The notes: generated by a model from the letters alone, not told the origin. 64,000 nt of DNA from Megalonaias nervosa (GCA_016617855.1 JAECUM010004967.1:92407-156406); one strand, 5' to 3'. Positions 24,339 to 33,819 are shown, counted from the first letter of the stretch. Numbers and translations: made by a program.

Positions 24339-25911
24339 CTTGTTTTATATCTTGTATCATGTTCTTCATATCTTGTATCTCTGACATGAGATCAGCTTGT
24401 TGCTGAGGCAAATCTTGAACTTTTTCATTCAGTGTTTGAAGATATCCGAGGCAGTTTTCTTCTGTTTCTCGATCTAAATTCTGTAAGTCGCTTTTATACC
24501 AATTGATAAGCTCCAGCTGAAGTTTTATTTCCACACGAGCATCAAAGGAACACGTTTTTAATTCGGTTATTTTTTGTTGAATTTCTTGCTGGATTTCATC
24601 TCCCAGAGGCATGGAAAGTCTATACAAAACAACCTCCAGTACGGCCCAAATCTTTTCAAAGTCATAAGTCGTTAGGACAGCATGTGCTATGTGACCAACG
24701 TAATCATTTCTGTAGTTTGTTATTCTCAGTAAGTCTGCGCCCATAGAATGGTCCGTATCCAACATTTTACCTTTCCAACCAAACTCGGGTGGACAAACTG
24801 AGCAAACATTCCTCAGTAGAATACATAATAATGTAATGTCAAATAATTGCAGGTTAATTTTATCATGAGATGGAAACATCAGTGACCACTGTGGTTCTGT
24901 GATATTTCTGCGTGTTTTTAATTTTTGCAAGTCAGATGCCTTTGAATGAAAGAAATTTTGGATTTGCAGATCAGATACAGAAGCGAAGTGCATGAGTTTC
25001 TCACACCATTTCCTTGCGAGATCCTGTAGATCCGCTGTCGATCCACCAACTTGTTGTAACTGATGACTCCATTTAGTCAGCTTCTTTTGTAGTCTATTGT
25101 GCCATTCTTTACAAATATCATTAATGTTTACCTGAAATATGTTGTGTACTCCAGGGAGGTCATTCTTCACATCTGTTAAGAGACTTTGCAAAACCATCTG
25201 ATTAAGACATCTTGGAATATTTAGCGCCCATGAATCGATAAGTTCGTCAATTTTTGGTTGCCATGAGGTGAAAAAAGTATGTATGCTTATTTGTATTGTG
25301 CGAAAAGAGTTCCCTTCATTTTGATGACAGGAATTTAGGGCATTTGCTGGGTCTCCTATGTCTTGTTTGAAAGTTGACAAAAGAGTAATTGTACTTTTAT
25401 CGTGTCCTTCCAGTAGATCCAACAGAACCAACTGATTCACATAGCACAGATGGATAAATTCTTTTGTCCAGTTCCTTACATATGTCAACATTGATGTATG
25501 TTCCAATACAAGACTTTGTATTTCATTTGACCACTTGCTCAGTGTGTTCTGCTGTGCTGCATTATTACTTACTGCAGCTTGTAAATCCATTTCCCATCTT
25601 CCCAGAGCAGATAGCTGCTGTTTTATTCTCATAGGTGAGACTGTAATGTCACGCCTCCATTTGGAAAGCAATGGCTGATAAATTTGCTGACTTGCTGCAT
25701 CAAGTGTCAAACATTTCTGCTGAAGTAAAGTAAATAACACTTTCAGATCGTCCGACCAACAGTGCTTATTTACTCTTTCCAGCCAAAGGTCATGGTAGTC
25801 ACTAAAACTGCATGTCTTTATACAAAAATTTAGGAGCCTTTGAAGTACTTTGTTTCCGACATTAACTAAACAGTTTGCAAATCTGAACCAGTTTAGTATT
25901 TCGTCATCCAT
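24339..25911 (-). CDS. large exon of a DZIP3-like HEPN-domain protein
   Basis: The minus-strand frame opens with ATG at 25,911 and runs 524 codons to a donor CAAG|GTAATA; read-through would reach a stop at 24,322. Residues 1-330 are all-helical, with Trp recurring in W-x2-(D/E)-x-(I/L)-like helices (LSKWRRDI, LGRWEMDL, LSKWSNEI, VRNWTKEF, LTKWSHQL), which suggests degenerate helical repeats. Residues about 345-435 match the DZIP3-like HEPN domain common in mollusc genomes: DITLLCILLRN, then RITNYRNDYVGH with the HEPN R-x4-6-H signature (R401/H407), then FEKIWAVLE. The C-terminus is coiled coil (EIQDMKNMIQDIK). HEPN domains of this kind are thought to act in RNA binding or cleavage and immune signalling. 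The exact function here is unknown. Exons at 17,028 and beyond fit its splice phase. Confidence 0.7.
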
Positions 25912-27605
25912 TCTCTTTCACTATTTTATAAACTTTTCAAGAAGATAAATATCATCTAGGATTGTATATAAGAAGACTTGAAGTAGATCTGTAATGAGAA
26001 CAGAAAATACTGAACATTAGAAGTAAATCAGAATGGAAGTACTCAACTGCTGTATACTGAACCTGTTATATCAACCAACATTTACCAAGCTGTTGTACAA
26101 TCGAGTACATTTGCAACACTTTCTTTGATGTAATTATTCTCCCACACTTCTCTATTGCACCCCTTCCACTAACCCATGTTTCTCTATAAAACCCCTGCAA
26201 TCAGACTCCCACATTAACCAAATCCTTGAGTAGGAACGGACATTTAAAACACTATTCATGCTCTAATCGCTACAAGGAAATGCCCACATCAACCTGTATG
26301 CATGGGCTTGATAAAAAAAAACAAAAAAAAACAGGTGCCCCTCAATGGGCACGCCATTGCGTTTAAGGTCGAAAGTTTTGAATACATGGTGCAATTAAGG
26401 CATTGATAAAATGTTTATATTATGTGGCTATAATACACTTTTCAACACAGTCTGCGAAAATAACCATGCGGAAAGTAAAAGAAATGTAATATAAAACATA
26501 GTACTAACAAGTCATGCAAGGCTTAATCAATGATACCAGTTACTAGCAGATCTAGAACAAGCCCGCAGATGGTATTAATAACGAAATAACAGCACCAAAG
26601 CAAACATAGGGATAATATGGTGGCGATAAACTGAAGACCTAACCGGGTATGCCAATGAAATTGCATCGCCAAAGATTACCAGTCGGTCTTGGCCCCATCA
26701 GATATTAGGTTCTGCCCGTAAATTCATTATGCATAGGGAGGCAAACTCTCCTATGTACTGAGGTAGAAAGAGTACTCTGGTTACAAGAGAAGACCAGTCT
26801 GCCAACATCACTCCTACCTTCCTAATGAACACTTCAAAGAGTTGAATTCCATTATCCATCCCGAGCTTTTGTTGCCCCAAGACCTCTGGTGCCCCATCCG
26901 CCCTGGCCCCCTCCCCCCATTTGTAACCTACTTCCAAACAGGGACTAAGTCCTCCTAGTACCAAGAGGCAGTAGTACAAGATTTATCAACATGTTACATT
27001 TACAAATTAAGCACCAAATTAGCAGAATCTGATATCATATAGAAACAGCTTGTGCAAGTGATTGAGCTTTACAAAAAGTTGCATTTCAATTAAAATTTTA
27101 TTATGGTAAATGTACGTTGATCTTTACTGAATGAATTGTAGACCGTGATACTCTCCCTCTACTGTATGGTTGTGTAATGTACAAAATTTGTATAGCATAT
27201 GCATACAAAAGTAGTAAAAGTGCAATGAGTTAAGCTATAGAGATTCGCTTGGAGGTGTGCATGTAAGATACAATATAGCGCATATTTTCAAAATCAACCA
27301 TGCTGTAATAATGACCATTTCTACTATTAGATCTATAACAATTCTCAGTGGTTTTAATTTTGTTTGCAGCTAATATGAACTGATTTATCTAACTGTTACG
27401 ATTCAATGGTCTTAACCTAAGTAATAGAAAAAGCAAATCTAATTTTTTTTAATATAAAATGCAACAAATAAGTTAATATTCCAAGTTAAAAAATGAAACT
27501 TTAAGAGGAACTTAAAGTACTGTGGATTGAATCCCAGATAATCCTAAACATTCTACCAGAAGTCCAAAGTACTGAGTTTTCCGAATGAAATCCAGTGGTG
27601 TTCCC
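25912..27605. other. no gene seen; possible degraded repeat at 26,330-26,980
   Basis: Upstream region of the HEPN exon. Bases 26,330-26,980 are GC-richer than their surroundings. The minus strand has a 93-codon open frame (26,698-26,979) with protein-like stretches such as LFLPQYIGEFASLCIMNL. I do not recognise it; it may be an old transposon coding fragment. Confidence 0.35.
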
Positions 27606-27850
27606 AAGCAGCAGGAAGGGTGAACAGACAACTTTTTGCCTGGACCGTTAAGTAAAAATAAATGAAAAAAAATAAGGTCAATAATGATAAACCGAACCTT
27701 CTAACAATATTATTACAGTATAGTTTGAAAAAACGGATAATAAATAATTTTAGTTAGCTCATTTTTGTTAATTTATTTTTGACTTTTGTTATATTGTGTT
27801 TATTTTACTCGCGGGTCACTCAATTTTTGTCATTCACCCTTCCTGCTGCT
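27606..27850. repeat. outer inverted-motif segment flanking the left end of the viral element
   Basis: AGCAGCAGGAAGGGTGAAC at 27,607 is inverted at 27,833-27,850 as TTCACCCTTCCTGCTGCT, enclosing about 210 AT-rich bases. The inner copy is the outer tip of the left terminal inverted repeat. The outer copy continues into CAGACAAC, like the sequence just outside the right terminus (AGACATTTGG). The same motif starts each tandem unit at 43,901-44,339. Confidence 0.7.
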
Positions 27851-28182
27851 ATGAATTTATCCAGATCAGATATTGCATGTATATACATGAAGTGAGTCAT
27901 ACATACATGTACTGAGATAGGTATGCGTACCGATTTTTCAAGGACATGTGTGGTAGTTCAAACAATAGTTGTGTTTATCGTCAGCGAAGATAGGTATTTG
28001 TGTGCAGTTTATTTCCGTGTTTTAATTTTAAATATAATACATTTTAATCGGTTCATACATATAATGGCAAAATATCTTAATAAAATTATAAATATTTATT
28101 TATTTGTAAATCAGATATCAAATGCTATTGCACAATAATTACATATAATAATTTCTAAAACGTATATTTGTAGTCGAGTTCG

Positions 28183-28239
28183 TTAGCTCAATGTTAAAGT
28201 TGTTGGAAACTTTAATACTGATGTTTGCGGTTCGACCCC
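28183..28239 (+). promoter_or_regulatory. tRNA-like A and B boxes inside the terminal repeat
   Basis: TTAGCTCAATGTTAAAG resembles an A box and GGTTCGACCCC a B box, with a small AAAGTT/AACTTT stem between them. The spacing is compatible with an RNA polymerase III internal promoter. The right repeat carries the same elements on the minus strand near 43,510-43,566. No acceptor stem pairs, so this is not a tRNA gene. The resemblance may be coincidental. Confidence 0.3.
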
Positions 28240-28302
28240 AGATCTCGCCGAGATGGGTTCGGGTCCCCGGGTCGCCCACGTCTTTTTAATAATTGGGGGG
28301 AG

Positions 28303-28406
28303 GCATCCCCTGAGATTTCGATAAATCACCACGTATCTCGTGGTCGGATTCCATTTTGGATTCTACCCCGGGGTTTCGTGGGGGTTTTATCGAAATCGCA
28401 ATGCCT
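28303..28406. repeat. long imperfect palindrome within the terminal repeat
   Basis: GCAT...GATTTCGATAAA...CCACG is inverted downstream as CGTGGGGGTTTTATCGAAATC...ATGC, giving a stem of roughly 25-30 bases with an inner CACG/CGTG hairpin. It is conserved in both terminal repeats (43,357-43,458 on the right). This suggests a role in replication, packaging or end-processing rather than chance. Confidence 0.75.
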
Positions 28407-28828
28407 AGACAGCCTTCTGAATTGCTAATATTTCACTTTCGTCGATTAGAAATTCGCCGTGAGGTGTGTCTATGCAATACCCCCCCCCCAAAATAATCAG
28501 TAGTATGCCTTGAGTTCTCTGCCCCATGGAAGAACCCCCAAATAAACATCCAGAAAGGGTGTTAGCCAAAAGAAACAGAACATGGGTGTGCCGCATAATA
28601 GTCATAAGAGAGAGAATGACAATGTAAGGACCCCATGAAAGTCACACAGGCTATCGAGGGGTTCCATTGAAGGGTAATCGCTGGGATCTACTGATTATTT
28701 TTGATAAATTAAAATACAGACAAACATGCATACATAGAAAGAGGAAATAATTCTCTAGCAGAGGAGGAGCAGAGTTATCGCGCTTTATTAAGTATTTTTG
28801 GTGATTTCAAATTCAATTAAATATCTAT

Positions 28829-28849
28829 TATAAATATTATTTAATAATG
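28829..28849 (+). promoter_or_regulatory. start-proximal AT-rich box of the first viral gene
   Basis: TATAAATATTAT followed by TTAATAATG places a TATAAATATTAT box directly at the start codon at 28,847. It is a variant of the identical 16-base box found at 31,794 and 41,754. Confidence 0.5.
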
Positions 28850-29851
28850 AATATTGGAGAACCACACTCAACTAGATTAGCACGAGAAAGACTAGAAGCA
28901 ATTAGAAAATATTTACCTGTTCGTGATGCTGTCAAGCAACAATTACAACAACGACAAGAATCTCATGTTGAATTTGAGGAGGATACAAAACAATTATTTA
29001 AACCTATTACTGAGACCACTAAAGGTATTCAACCTGTGTTAGAGAAAACCTCTGAAGAAACTGGAAAAATAGCAAAAAGAACAAAACAGACAAAAAAGAT
29101 TCTTAGAGAACTTCCAGCCGAAATATCTGCTGCGATGCCAGTCCCGGAAATATCTGAAGATGCAGACCAGGCAGAAGAAGGTGCTGAAGCACTATCTCCT
29201 GAACCAAAATCAACAGTTAAATTGATAGATAAATTTCATGAAGAAACTGTTAAGATAATTAATAGACTTAAACTACAAGAATTATCTGAATTTGCTTTTG
29301 ATAGTTTTAGTCAAAGAGGTAAATTAATGAAATCTGAATATGTTAAAGATATTAAAACCCGTGACCAGTGGCAAAAAACATTATATCGCATGCGCATGAA
29401 TGTTGAGCAAGCTAGAGCTGATGATCCATTATATCAGAAATATATTGAGGAAATTGATCATTTAATCCGATTAAAAAAAGAGGAGAAAAAACAAATTAAA
29501 AAACCTTCAAAACAAACAGCACCAAAATCACAAATACCAGTTCTATCTCCTACACCAAAGAAAACAACATCATCGAAACCAAGTGAAGAGGAAGAAGAAG
29601 AATTTCAAGACGCTCCCGGTGTAATTGGAAGTGGTTTAGGAAGTGGTCTTATTACTTGTCCCAATAATATCCTTGCTGATGTCGATCGATTAGAAATTCT
29701 CATCGGAGGAAAACGAGCTGGTAATAATTCCCCAGAAATTATTAATGAGGCGGCTGATATTTGCAGACGATTATTTACCGGTGGTATCATGGACGTTGAT
29801 GTTTATCAGTCTCTTATTAATGAAATTGCCGATGACTACTACAGCGACTGA
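28847..29851 (+). CDS. viral coiled-coil virion-associated protein (putative)
   Basis: First gene of the rightward block, 334 residues, starting at an ATG just downstream of a TATAAATATTAT box. The N-terminal two thirds is highly charged and helical (RARERLEAIRKYLP-like, EEDTKQLFKPITETTKGI). It is followed by an acidic run (SEEEEEEFQDAP near residue 250), a GSGLGSGL glycine linker, and a conserved-looking C-terminal helical segment (LEILIGGKRAGNNSPEIINEA). Proteins with this charged coil and the IRAGN-like C-terminal motif recur next to capsid genes in animal Polinton/adintovirus-like elements, by recall. A scaffold or internal virion role is inferred. The next gene overlaps its last 20 bases. 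Confidence 0.6.
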   Translation: MNIGEPHSTRLARERLEAIRKYLPVRDAVKQQLQQRQESHVEFEEDTKQLFKPITETTKGIQPVLEKTSEETGKIAKRTKQTKKILRELPAEISAAMPVPEISEDADQAEEGAEALSPEPKSTVKLIDKFHEETVKIINRLKLQELSEFAFDSFSQRGKLMKSEYVKDIKTRDQWQKTLYRMRMNVEQARADDPLYQKYIEEIDHLIRLKKEEKKQIKKPSKQTAPKSQIPVLSPTPKKTTSSKPSEEEEEEFQDAPGVIGSGLGSGLITCPNNILADVDRLEILIGGKRAGNNSPEIINEAADICRRLFTGGIMDVDVYQSLINEIADDYYSD

Positions 29852-30374
29852 GTATGTAATTAAATACAATTACTATAATAAAATGATCGTACATAGTACT
29901 CAACGTGGACCAACTATGGTCAGGGTGATAAATTCACGATTACCAGTATATAAAACGACATACGGAAATGGACTAGGTGATGTTGTTCAGGATCTATTTA
30001 GAAGGATAGCCCCAAAAGCAATACCGATTGCAAAGCAACTGGGAATGAAAGCTATTGATGTTGTTCGTGAAAAAGGTATTGGTGCTGTTGGTAATGTTGC
30101 TGGTAAAGCATTTTCAGCGATTAAAGATAGGTTAACACGATTAATACGCAGACCTGTGGTCCGACCTCAACCAGTAAAATTACCTAGTACAGAAGTAATG
30201 CCTGCAAATGTCAGTAAAATAATAAATCAAGTTGCTAATCAAAAACTAGCAGAGTTGGATGATGTGCCTTTATCAGAAAAAGAAAAAAATATAACCTCTA
30301 GTCTGATAGCAGGAAGTGGTCTCACTTCCCGAAGTGGTCTCACTTCCCGAAGTAATCTTCGTTTTAGACGATAA
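29832..30374 (+). CDS. viral basic core/minor virion protein, adenovirus pX/pVI-like (putative)
   Basis: I place the start at the ATG at 29,832, which overlaps the upstream stop by 20 bases; the frame is open further upstream but without a better start. The protein is 180 residues and strongly basic. It has an internal VYKTTYGNGLGDVVQDLFRR segment, an amphipathic or hydrophobic helix with AIPIAKQLGMKAIDVV, an RLTRLIRRPVVRP patch, and a C-terminal SGLTSR repeat made by an exact 18-base duplication. The YGNGLG-x-LF arrangement followed by basic helices is seen in core/minor proteins of midsize eukaryotic DNA viruses. A DNA-condensing or membrane-active virion role is inferred. Confidence 0.55.
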   Translation: MTTTATEYVIKYNYYNKMIVHSTQRGPTMVRVINSRLPVYKTTYGNGLGDVVQDLFRRIAPKAIPIAKQLGMKAIDVVREKGIGAVGNVAGKAFSAIKDRLTRLIRRPVVRPQPVKLPSTEVMPANVSKIINQVANQKLAELDDVPLSEKEKNITSSLIAGSGLTSRSGLTSRSNLRFRR

Positions 30375-30388
30375 TAAATATAATAAAG

Positions 30389-31783
30389 ATGTTCAAACGT
30401 ATATCTGATCCTGCATTTGACATGGACGCACCAGTAATTAAAGATGAGTCTGTGCGTGATTATCAGTATTATTCTTACGACGCACGAATTCCAGATCAGC
30501 GTGGACGAATCGAACTACAGGTTCAGGATACAAGTAGATATTTCTTACCCGCTGAAGCATTTATTGAAGTCGAAGGTGAAATTTTAAATATTGCTAATCC
30601 TTCAGCACCAGTAGCATATGGAGACGATGTTAATGTCGGTTTTGTTAATAATGGTATTATGGCATTATTTGACAGTGCAACGTACATGATTGACGGAAAA
30701 AATATTGAATCTATTCAGAAAGATGTTGATGTTGCAACAACAATACTTGGTCTTGCAAGATATAGTGATGATTATTCAAGATCAGCTGGTCCATCAATGA
30801 TGTTTGCAAAAGATACAACTGATTCTCCAGAGTATCGACAATATGAAATAGGACAACCAAGAAATTTTGCTAGAAACGCCAATGCGGATGTACAAAGTAT
30901 GATTATTAATGTAGATCCAGATTTCAACTTAGGATTTAGATCACGTCGAGAAATGTTGCGTGGTGGAAGAAGAGCATTTTCATGTGTGATTCCACTATCA
31001 CATATATTTGGATTTTGTAGAAATGTCAGAAAAGTCATTTTCGGAGCTAAGCATACAGTTGTACTTGTACGAAAAGCAACTGACAATGATGCAATATGGA
31101 GACTCGCTGGTGATGCTGGCAAAGTAATTCTTACAAAACTTTCATTGTGGATGCCGGTGATGACTCCATCAATAACTGAAGAAGATCGTCTACTCTCTTT
31201 TATGAATCAAGGTGGTAAATCAGCATTATCGTGGTTAACAATGACCACAGATGCTATCCAGAGTAATATTAATGGTTTTTTTACGTGGCAAATAGCATCA
31301 CAACAAGGTGTTTCTGCACCACGACATATATTTATTGCATTTCAAGATGCTGCACGGGTGGATGATCAAACACGTAGTATTATGACATTTGATAATCTTG
31401 GTGTTTCCGAAGTTTCCTTAAGAATAAATGGACATCAAGAACCATCCGAAGATATTTTACTGAATTTCGATGAAAATCATGTAGCACGTGTATATCACCG
31501 TCTAATGACGTTCATGGGACGTGATCAAAATGTTGATACTGGTTTACAAATATCACAATTGGATTTTACAACCTTATACCCAATTTATTATTTTTCGCTC
31601 GAACATTTAGATTTAACCAGACAATCTGTAGTCGATATACATTTTCGAGCTCATGTTAATAGAGATATTGGAATTATCCCTAATTACAGGGCAATTGCTG
31701 TCATACTCAGCGATAAATCGATGTTACTTGAAGGTGCTGGTGGACGAGTGAGAGTCGTTGATGCTCCAGTAGAAAACATGTAA
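30389..31783 (+). CDS. putative double-jelly-roll major capsid protein
   Basis: 464 residues, intact, starting 14 bases after the previous stop behind an AT-rich leader (AAATATAATAAAG). Beta-rich pattern throughout: an N-terminal strand set (GRIELQVQDTSRYFLPAEAF), a middle block (RAFSCVIPLSHIFGFCRNV followed by KVIFGAKHTVVLVRKATDND), and a C-terminal block (TLYPIYYFSLEHLDLTRQS, then VDIHFRAHVN). Length, position between core-like protein and protease, and the VIPL.HIFGF...KHTVVLVR signature fit the capsid protein of animal Polinton/adintovirus-like elements. I cannot model the fold here, so double jelly-roll is inferred from context and pattern. The frame has no damage. Confidence 0.68.
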   Translation: MFKRISDPAFDMDAPVIKDESVRDYQYYSYDARIPDQRGRIELQVQDTSRYFLPAEAFIEVEGEILNIANPSAPVAYGDDVNVGFVNNGIMALFDSATYMIDGKNIESIQKDVDVATTILGLARYSDDYSRSAGPSMMFAKDTTDSPEYRQYEIGQPRNFARNANADVQSMIINVDPDFNLGFRSRREMLRGGRRAFSCVIPLSHIFGFCRNVRKVIFGAKHTVVLVRKATDNDAIWRLAGDAGKVILTKLSLWMPVMTPSITEEDRLLSFMNQGGKSALSWLTMTTDAIQSNINGFFTWQIASQQGVSAPRHIFIAFQDAARVDDQTRSIMTFDNLGVSEVSLRINGHQEPSEDILLNFDENHVARVYHRLMTFMGRDQNVDTGLQISQLDFTTLYPIYYFSLEHLDLTRQSVVDIHFRAHVNRDIGIIPNYRAIAVILSDKSMLLEGAGGRVRVVDAPVENM

Positions 31784-31793
31784 TTAGATTATT

Positions 31794-31809
31794 TATAAAT
31801 ATTATAATG
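31794..31809 (+). promoter_or_regulatory. 16-bp viral start-proximal promoter box
   Basis: TATAAATATTATAATG ends in the ATG of the gene at 31,807. Exactly the same 16 bases occur on the minus strand at 41,754-41,769, ending in the ATG of the integrase gene. A close variant precedes the first gene at 28,847. Sharing between an early-type and a structural gene suggests a general viral promoter or initiation element. Confidence 0.65.
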
Positions 31810-32382
31810 TCGTATAATAATGTTAGTGTTAGTCTGACTCCTGGTCAGATTAAAAGGATACAATCAGCATCAAAAAATAATTGTGGATTAAAAATATTGC
31901 TAAAGAAAGATCAGATGAGCGGCTCAAATAAATTATCGCTTACAGAACGTCAGCTCGGGCATTTCAATGAAGCAAAAAAATCAAATAAAGGTATAAAACT
32001 TAATCTTTCTGCGGGTGCCATTAAAGATATTATTAAGACGGGTGGTATATTTCCACTTCTTGCTGCTATACCAGCATTAATTGCCGCTGCAGCCCCAGCT
32101 GTTGCAAAAGCAGCTGCATTAGGCGCCGTTGGAACCGCTGCTGGAATGGCATTAAAGAAAGCAACAGGAAAGGGAATCAAAAAAAAAAAGGGGAAGGGGT
32201 CTAAGATTACCAGGGACTCCACATTCATGGTACGGAAAAGGCCTAAGATTACCAGGGACAATTTACTAATATCTCCTATGTCCAATTTTGATTTACTAGA
32301 TGCTGCTAAAAAATTAAAAATAAAAAATTTTAGAGGTGTTTTTATGCGCGATCAATTACCAAAACAGCCAAAACAATATTGA
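31807..32382 (+). CDS. viral virion protein with glycine/alanine membrane-active segment; N-terminal part of the protease-bearing gene
   Basis: 191 residues, starting at the ATG of the shared 16-base box. The N-terminal domain (VSLTPGQIKRIQSA, KLSLTERQLGHFNEA, IKLNLSAGAIKDI) has repeated TPGQ/TERQ/SAGA-type helices. An alanine-rich hydrophobic stretch follows (FPLLAAIPALIAAAAPAVAK), then a Lys/Gly-rich patch and duplicated SKITRD/PKITRD boxes. The C-terminal NFDLLDAAKKL ... NFRGVFMRDQLP is the segment that in related viral proteases sits directly before the catalytic domain. Here the frame stops within 10 codons, while the catalytic domain is open in the +1 frame from 32,336. Either a recoding event or a one-base indel separates the two. 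Confidence 0.6.
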   Translation: MSYNNVSVSLTPGQIKRIQSASKNNCGLKILLKKDQMSGSNKLSLTERQLGHFNEAKKSNKGIKLNLSAGAIKDIIKTGGIFPLLAAIPALIAAAAPAVAKAAALGAVGTAAGMALKKATGKGIKKKKGKGSKITRDSTFMVRKRPKITRDNLLISPMSNFDLLDAAKKLKIKNFRGVFMRDQLPKQPKQY

Positions 32383-32692
32383 AACAGGTATTATTAATCT
32401 CGATGAAAATTCTGGTCCAGGCACGCATTGGGTCGGATATGCAATTGATCCACGTGGAATTATTTATTTTGATTCATATGGACTAGCTCCACCAAAAGAA
32501 TTCTTAAAGTATATTAGTTGCTATCAAAGTATTCCAATATGGTATTCAACATTACCTACACAAACATTAACCGATCCACCAATATGTGGTCGAGAAGTAC
32601 TTAATGTACTTGATGTTATATCAAAATCAACAAAACCCCCCCACAAAGTTGTACATGAATATACTACGACGTCATATTTAAACAGACATTAG
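32336..32692 (+). CDS. adenain-like maturation cysteine protease domain (frame-split)
   Basis: The catalytic domain is read in the +1 frame relative to the upstream gene. It contains GTHWVGY (catalytic His), IIYFDSYG (Asp) and DPPICGREVLNVL (catalytic Cys region), the arrangement of adenovirus-type proteases that cleave capsid precursors. The open frame has no ATG anywhere; the nominal start is a GTG inside the upstream gene. It therefore cannot be made by ordinary initiation and depends on a frame change near 32,360-32,382, or is broken in this copy. The domain is otherwise undamaged through its stop at 32,690. Length (about 105 catalytic residues after the junction) is short relative to the roughly 200 of adenain. 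Confidence 0.75.
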   Translation: MFLCAINYQNSQNNIETGIINLDENSGPGTHWVGYAIDPRGIIYFDSYGLAPPKEFLKYISCYQSIPIWYSTLPTQTLTDPPICGREVLNVLDVISKSTKPPHKVVHEYTTTSYLNRH

Positions 32693-32700
32693 TAAATATA

Positions 32701-33819
32701 ATGGTGGATATTTATGGAAGATCTTCCCGTAGAGGTCATCAGCAGGCTGATTTATCTAAGTATGCAACTCTTGATCAACTCAGAAATGAAATTGATGATT
32801 TATTAAATCTCGCAAGTGTGGATCAAAATGAAGTTGTTTTTCAGGATAAACAAGGACGATTAAAAACAAGTAATATACAACTACCAGATGTTCTTATAAG
32901 AATTCCAACTGCAGCCGCTGATAATATTGTTACCTTCTCTGCTCAAGGTAAAATACAAGATTCTGGTACATCACTCAGTAATTATATTAAGAAATCCGGC
33001 GATGTATTTACAGGCGCTATTATTATGAATCAGAATAAAATTACAGATCTTGGAAATCCAACCGCAGATGCAGACGCCGCAACAAAGAAATATGTCGACG
33101 ATCAAGAATCTAAGTACGTATTAACCAACCGCGGTATAATGCGTGCATTTCTCGACATGAATAACAACAGCATTACTAATCTCAGAAGACCAGAGACAGA
33201 TTTTGATGCAGTTAATAAAAAATACGTCGATGATAAGAAAGTTCCAATCAATAATGAAATAACAGCACTTAAAAATGAATTTTTTAGTCACGTGAATACG
33301 TTTTCAATTTTTAACAGAAACATAAACAAACTTAAAAATGATTTTTTTGGAAACCCATCAAAGGTTGATATAAAACTTGATGATATTAATAAAAAATTAA
33401 TTGATATAGAAGCAAAACTTTATACATTAAATAGAGAAAAATTTAGTTTAGAAAGTGATATTACTGAAATTAATAAAAAAATAAATCGATATATAATCCC
33501 CCACAGTTCGATTAAAAATATCGTATACACAGTAGCATCAGGACAATCAACATGGACACCACAAAATAATAATATCAAATATACCGCAGAAATTACTGGT
33601 ATTTACAGGCTGTCCGTATTTAGTGATGAAAGATTTGCTATAATTAACAGAAATATATTGCGTCATTCAACTGATTCTCTCTCTGGAGTTGTATCTATAT
33701 TGTTAAGAAAAGATGTTGAAGAAACATTTACACTGAGAATATATGATCAAAAAATAACCTCAGTGCCTTATTGGTGGCATATGGAATTTGTGGCTGAAAC
33801 ACCGCAATTAGTCACTTAA
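32701..33819 (+). CDS. viral trimeric fibre-like attachment protein (putative)
   Basis: 372 residues with an ATG in the leader TTAGTAAATATAATGG. Two imperfect fibre-shaft repeats are visible: residues about 100-137 (GDVFTGAIIMNQNKI ... DADAATKKYVDD) and about 148-178 (LDMNNNSITNL ... DFDAVNKKYVDD). The G-x-M-x-N-x-I-x-LG-P-x-D-x-DAA-KYVD pattern is well known from phage tail fibres and some eukaryotic virus fibres. A coiled coil follows (residues about 185-270, for example KLIDIEAKLYTLNREK), then a beta-rich C-terminal head (SGQSTWTPQNNNIKYTAEI). Attachment to the host cell surface is inferred from this shaft-plus-head layout. The frame is intact. Confidence 0.7.
   Translation: MVDIYGRSSRRGHQQADLSKYATLDQLRNEIDDLLNLASVDQNEVVFQDKQGRLKTSNIQLPDVLIRIPTAAADNIVTFSAQGKIQDSGTSLSNYIKKSGDVFTGAIIMNQNKITDLGNPTADADAATKKYVDDQESKYVLTNRGIMRAFLDMNNNSITNLRRPETDFDAVNKKYVDDKKVPINNEITALKNEFFSHVNTFSIFNRNINKLKNDFFGNPSKVDIKLDDINKKLIDIEAKLYTLNREKFSLESDITEINKKINRYIIPHSSIKNIVYTVASGQSTWTPQNNNIKYTAEITGIYRLSVFSDERFAIINRNILRHSTDSLSGVVSILLRKDVEETFTLRIYDQKITSVPYWWHMEFVAETPQLVT

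Larger units (their letters stand above)
27833..28777 (+). repeat. left terminal inverted repeat of the viral element (about 945 bp)
   Basis: It matches the reverse complement of 42,979-43,917 along its whole length, from the tip TTCACCCT(T/C)CCTGCTGC inward to CTCTAGCAGAGGAGGAGCAG. The copies differ by scattered substitutions and small indels (for example GATAGGTATTTGTGTGC versus the other end), which dates the insertion as not brand new. The repeat ends about 70 bases before the first gene. It contains a long palindrome (28,303-28,406) and a tRNA-like box pair (28,183-28,239). Confidence 0.92.

Noticed and set aside
26698..26979. 93-codon minus-strand open frame with protein-like stretches
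   Set aside because: No domain was recognised and there is no splice context or neighbouring coding fragment. It is mentioned only as a possible old transposon piece.
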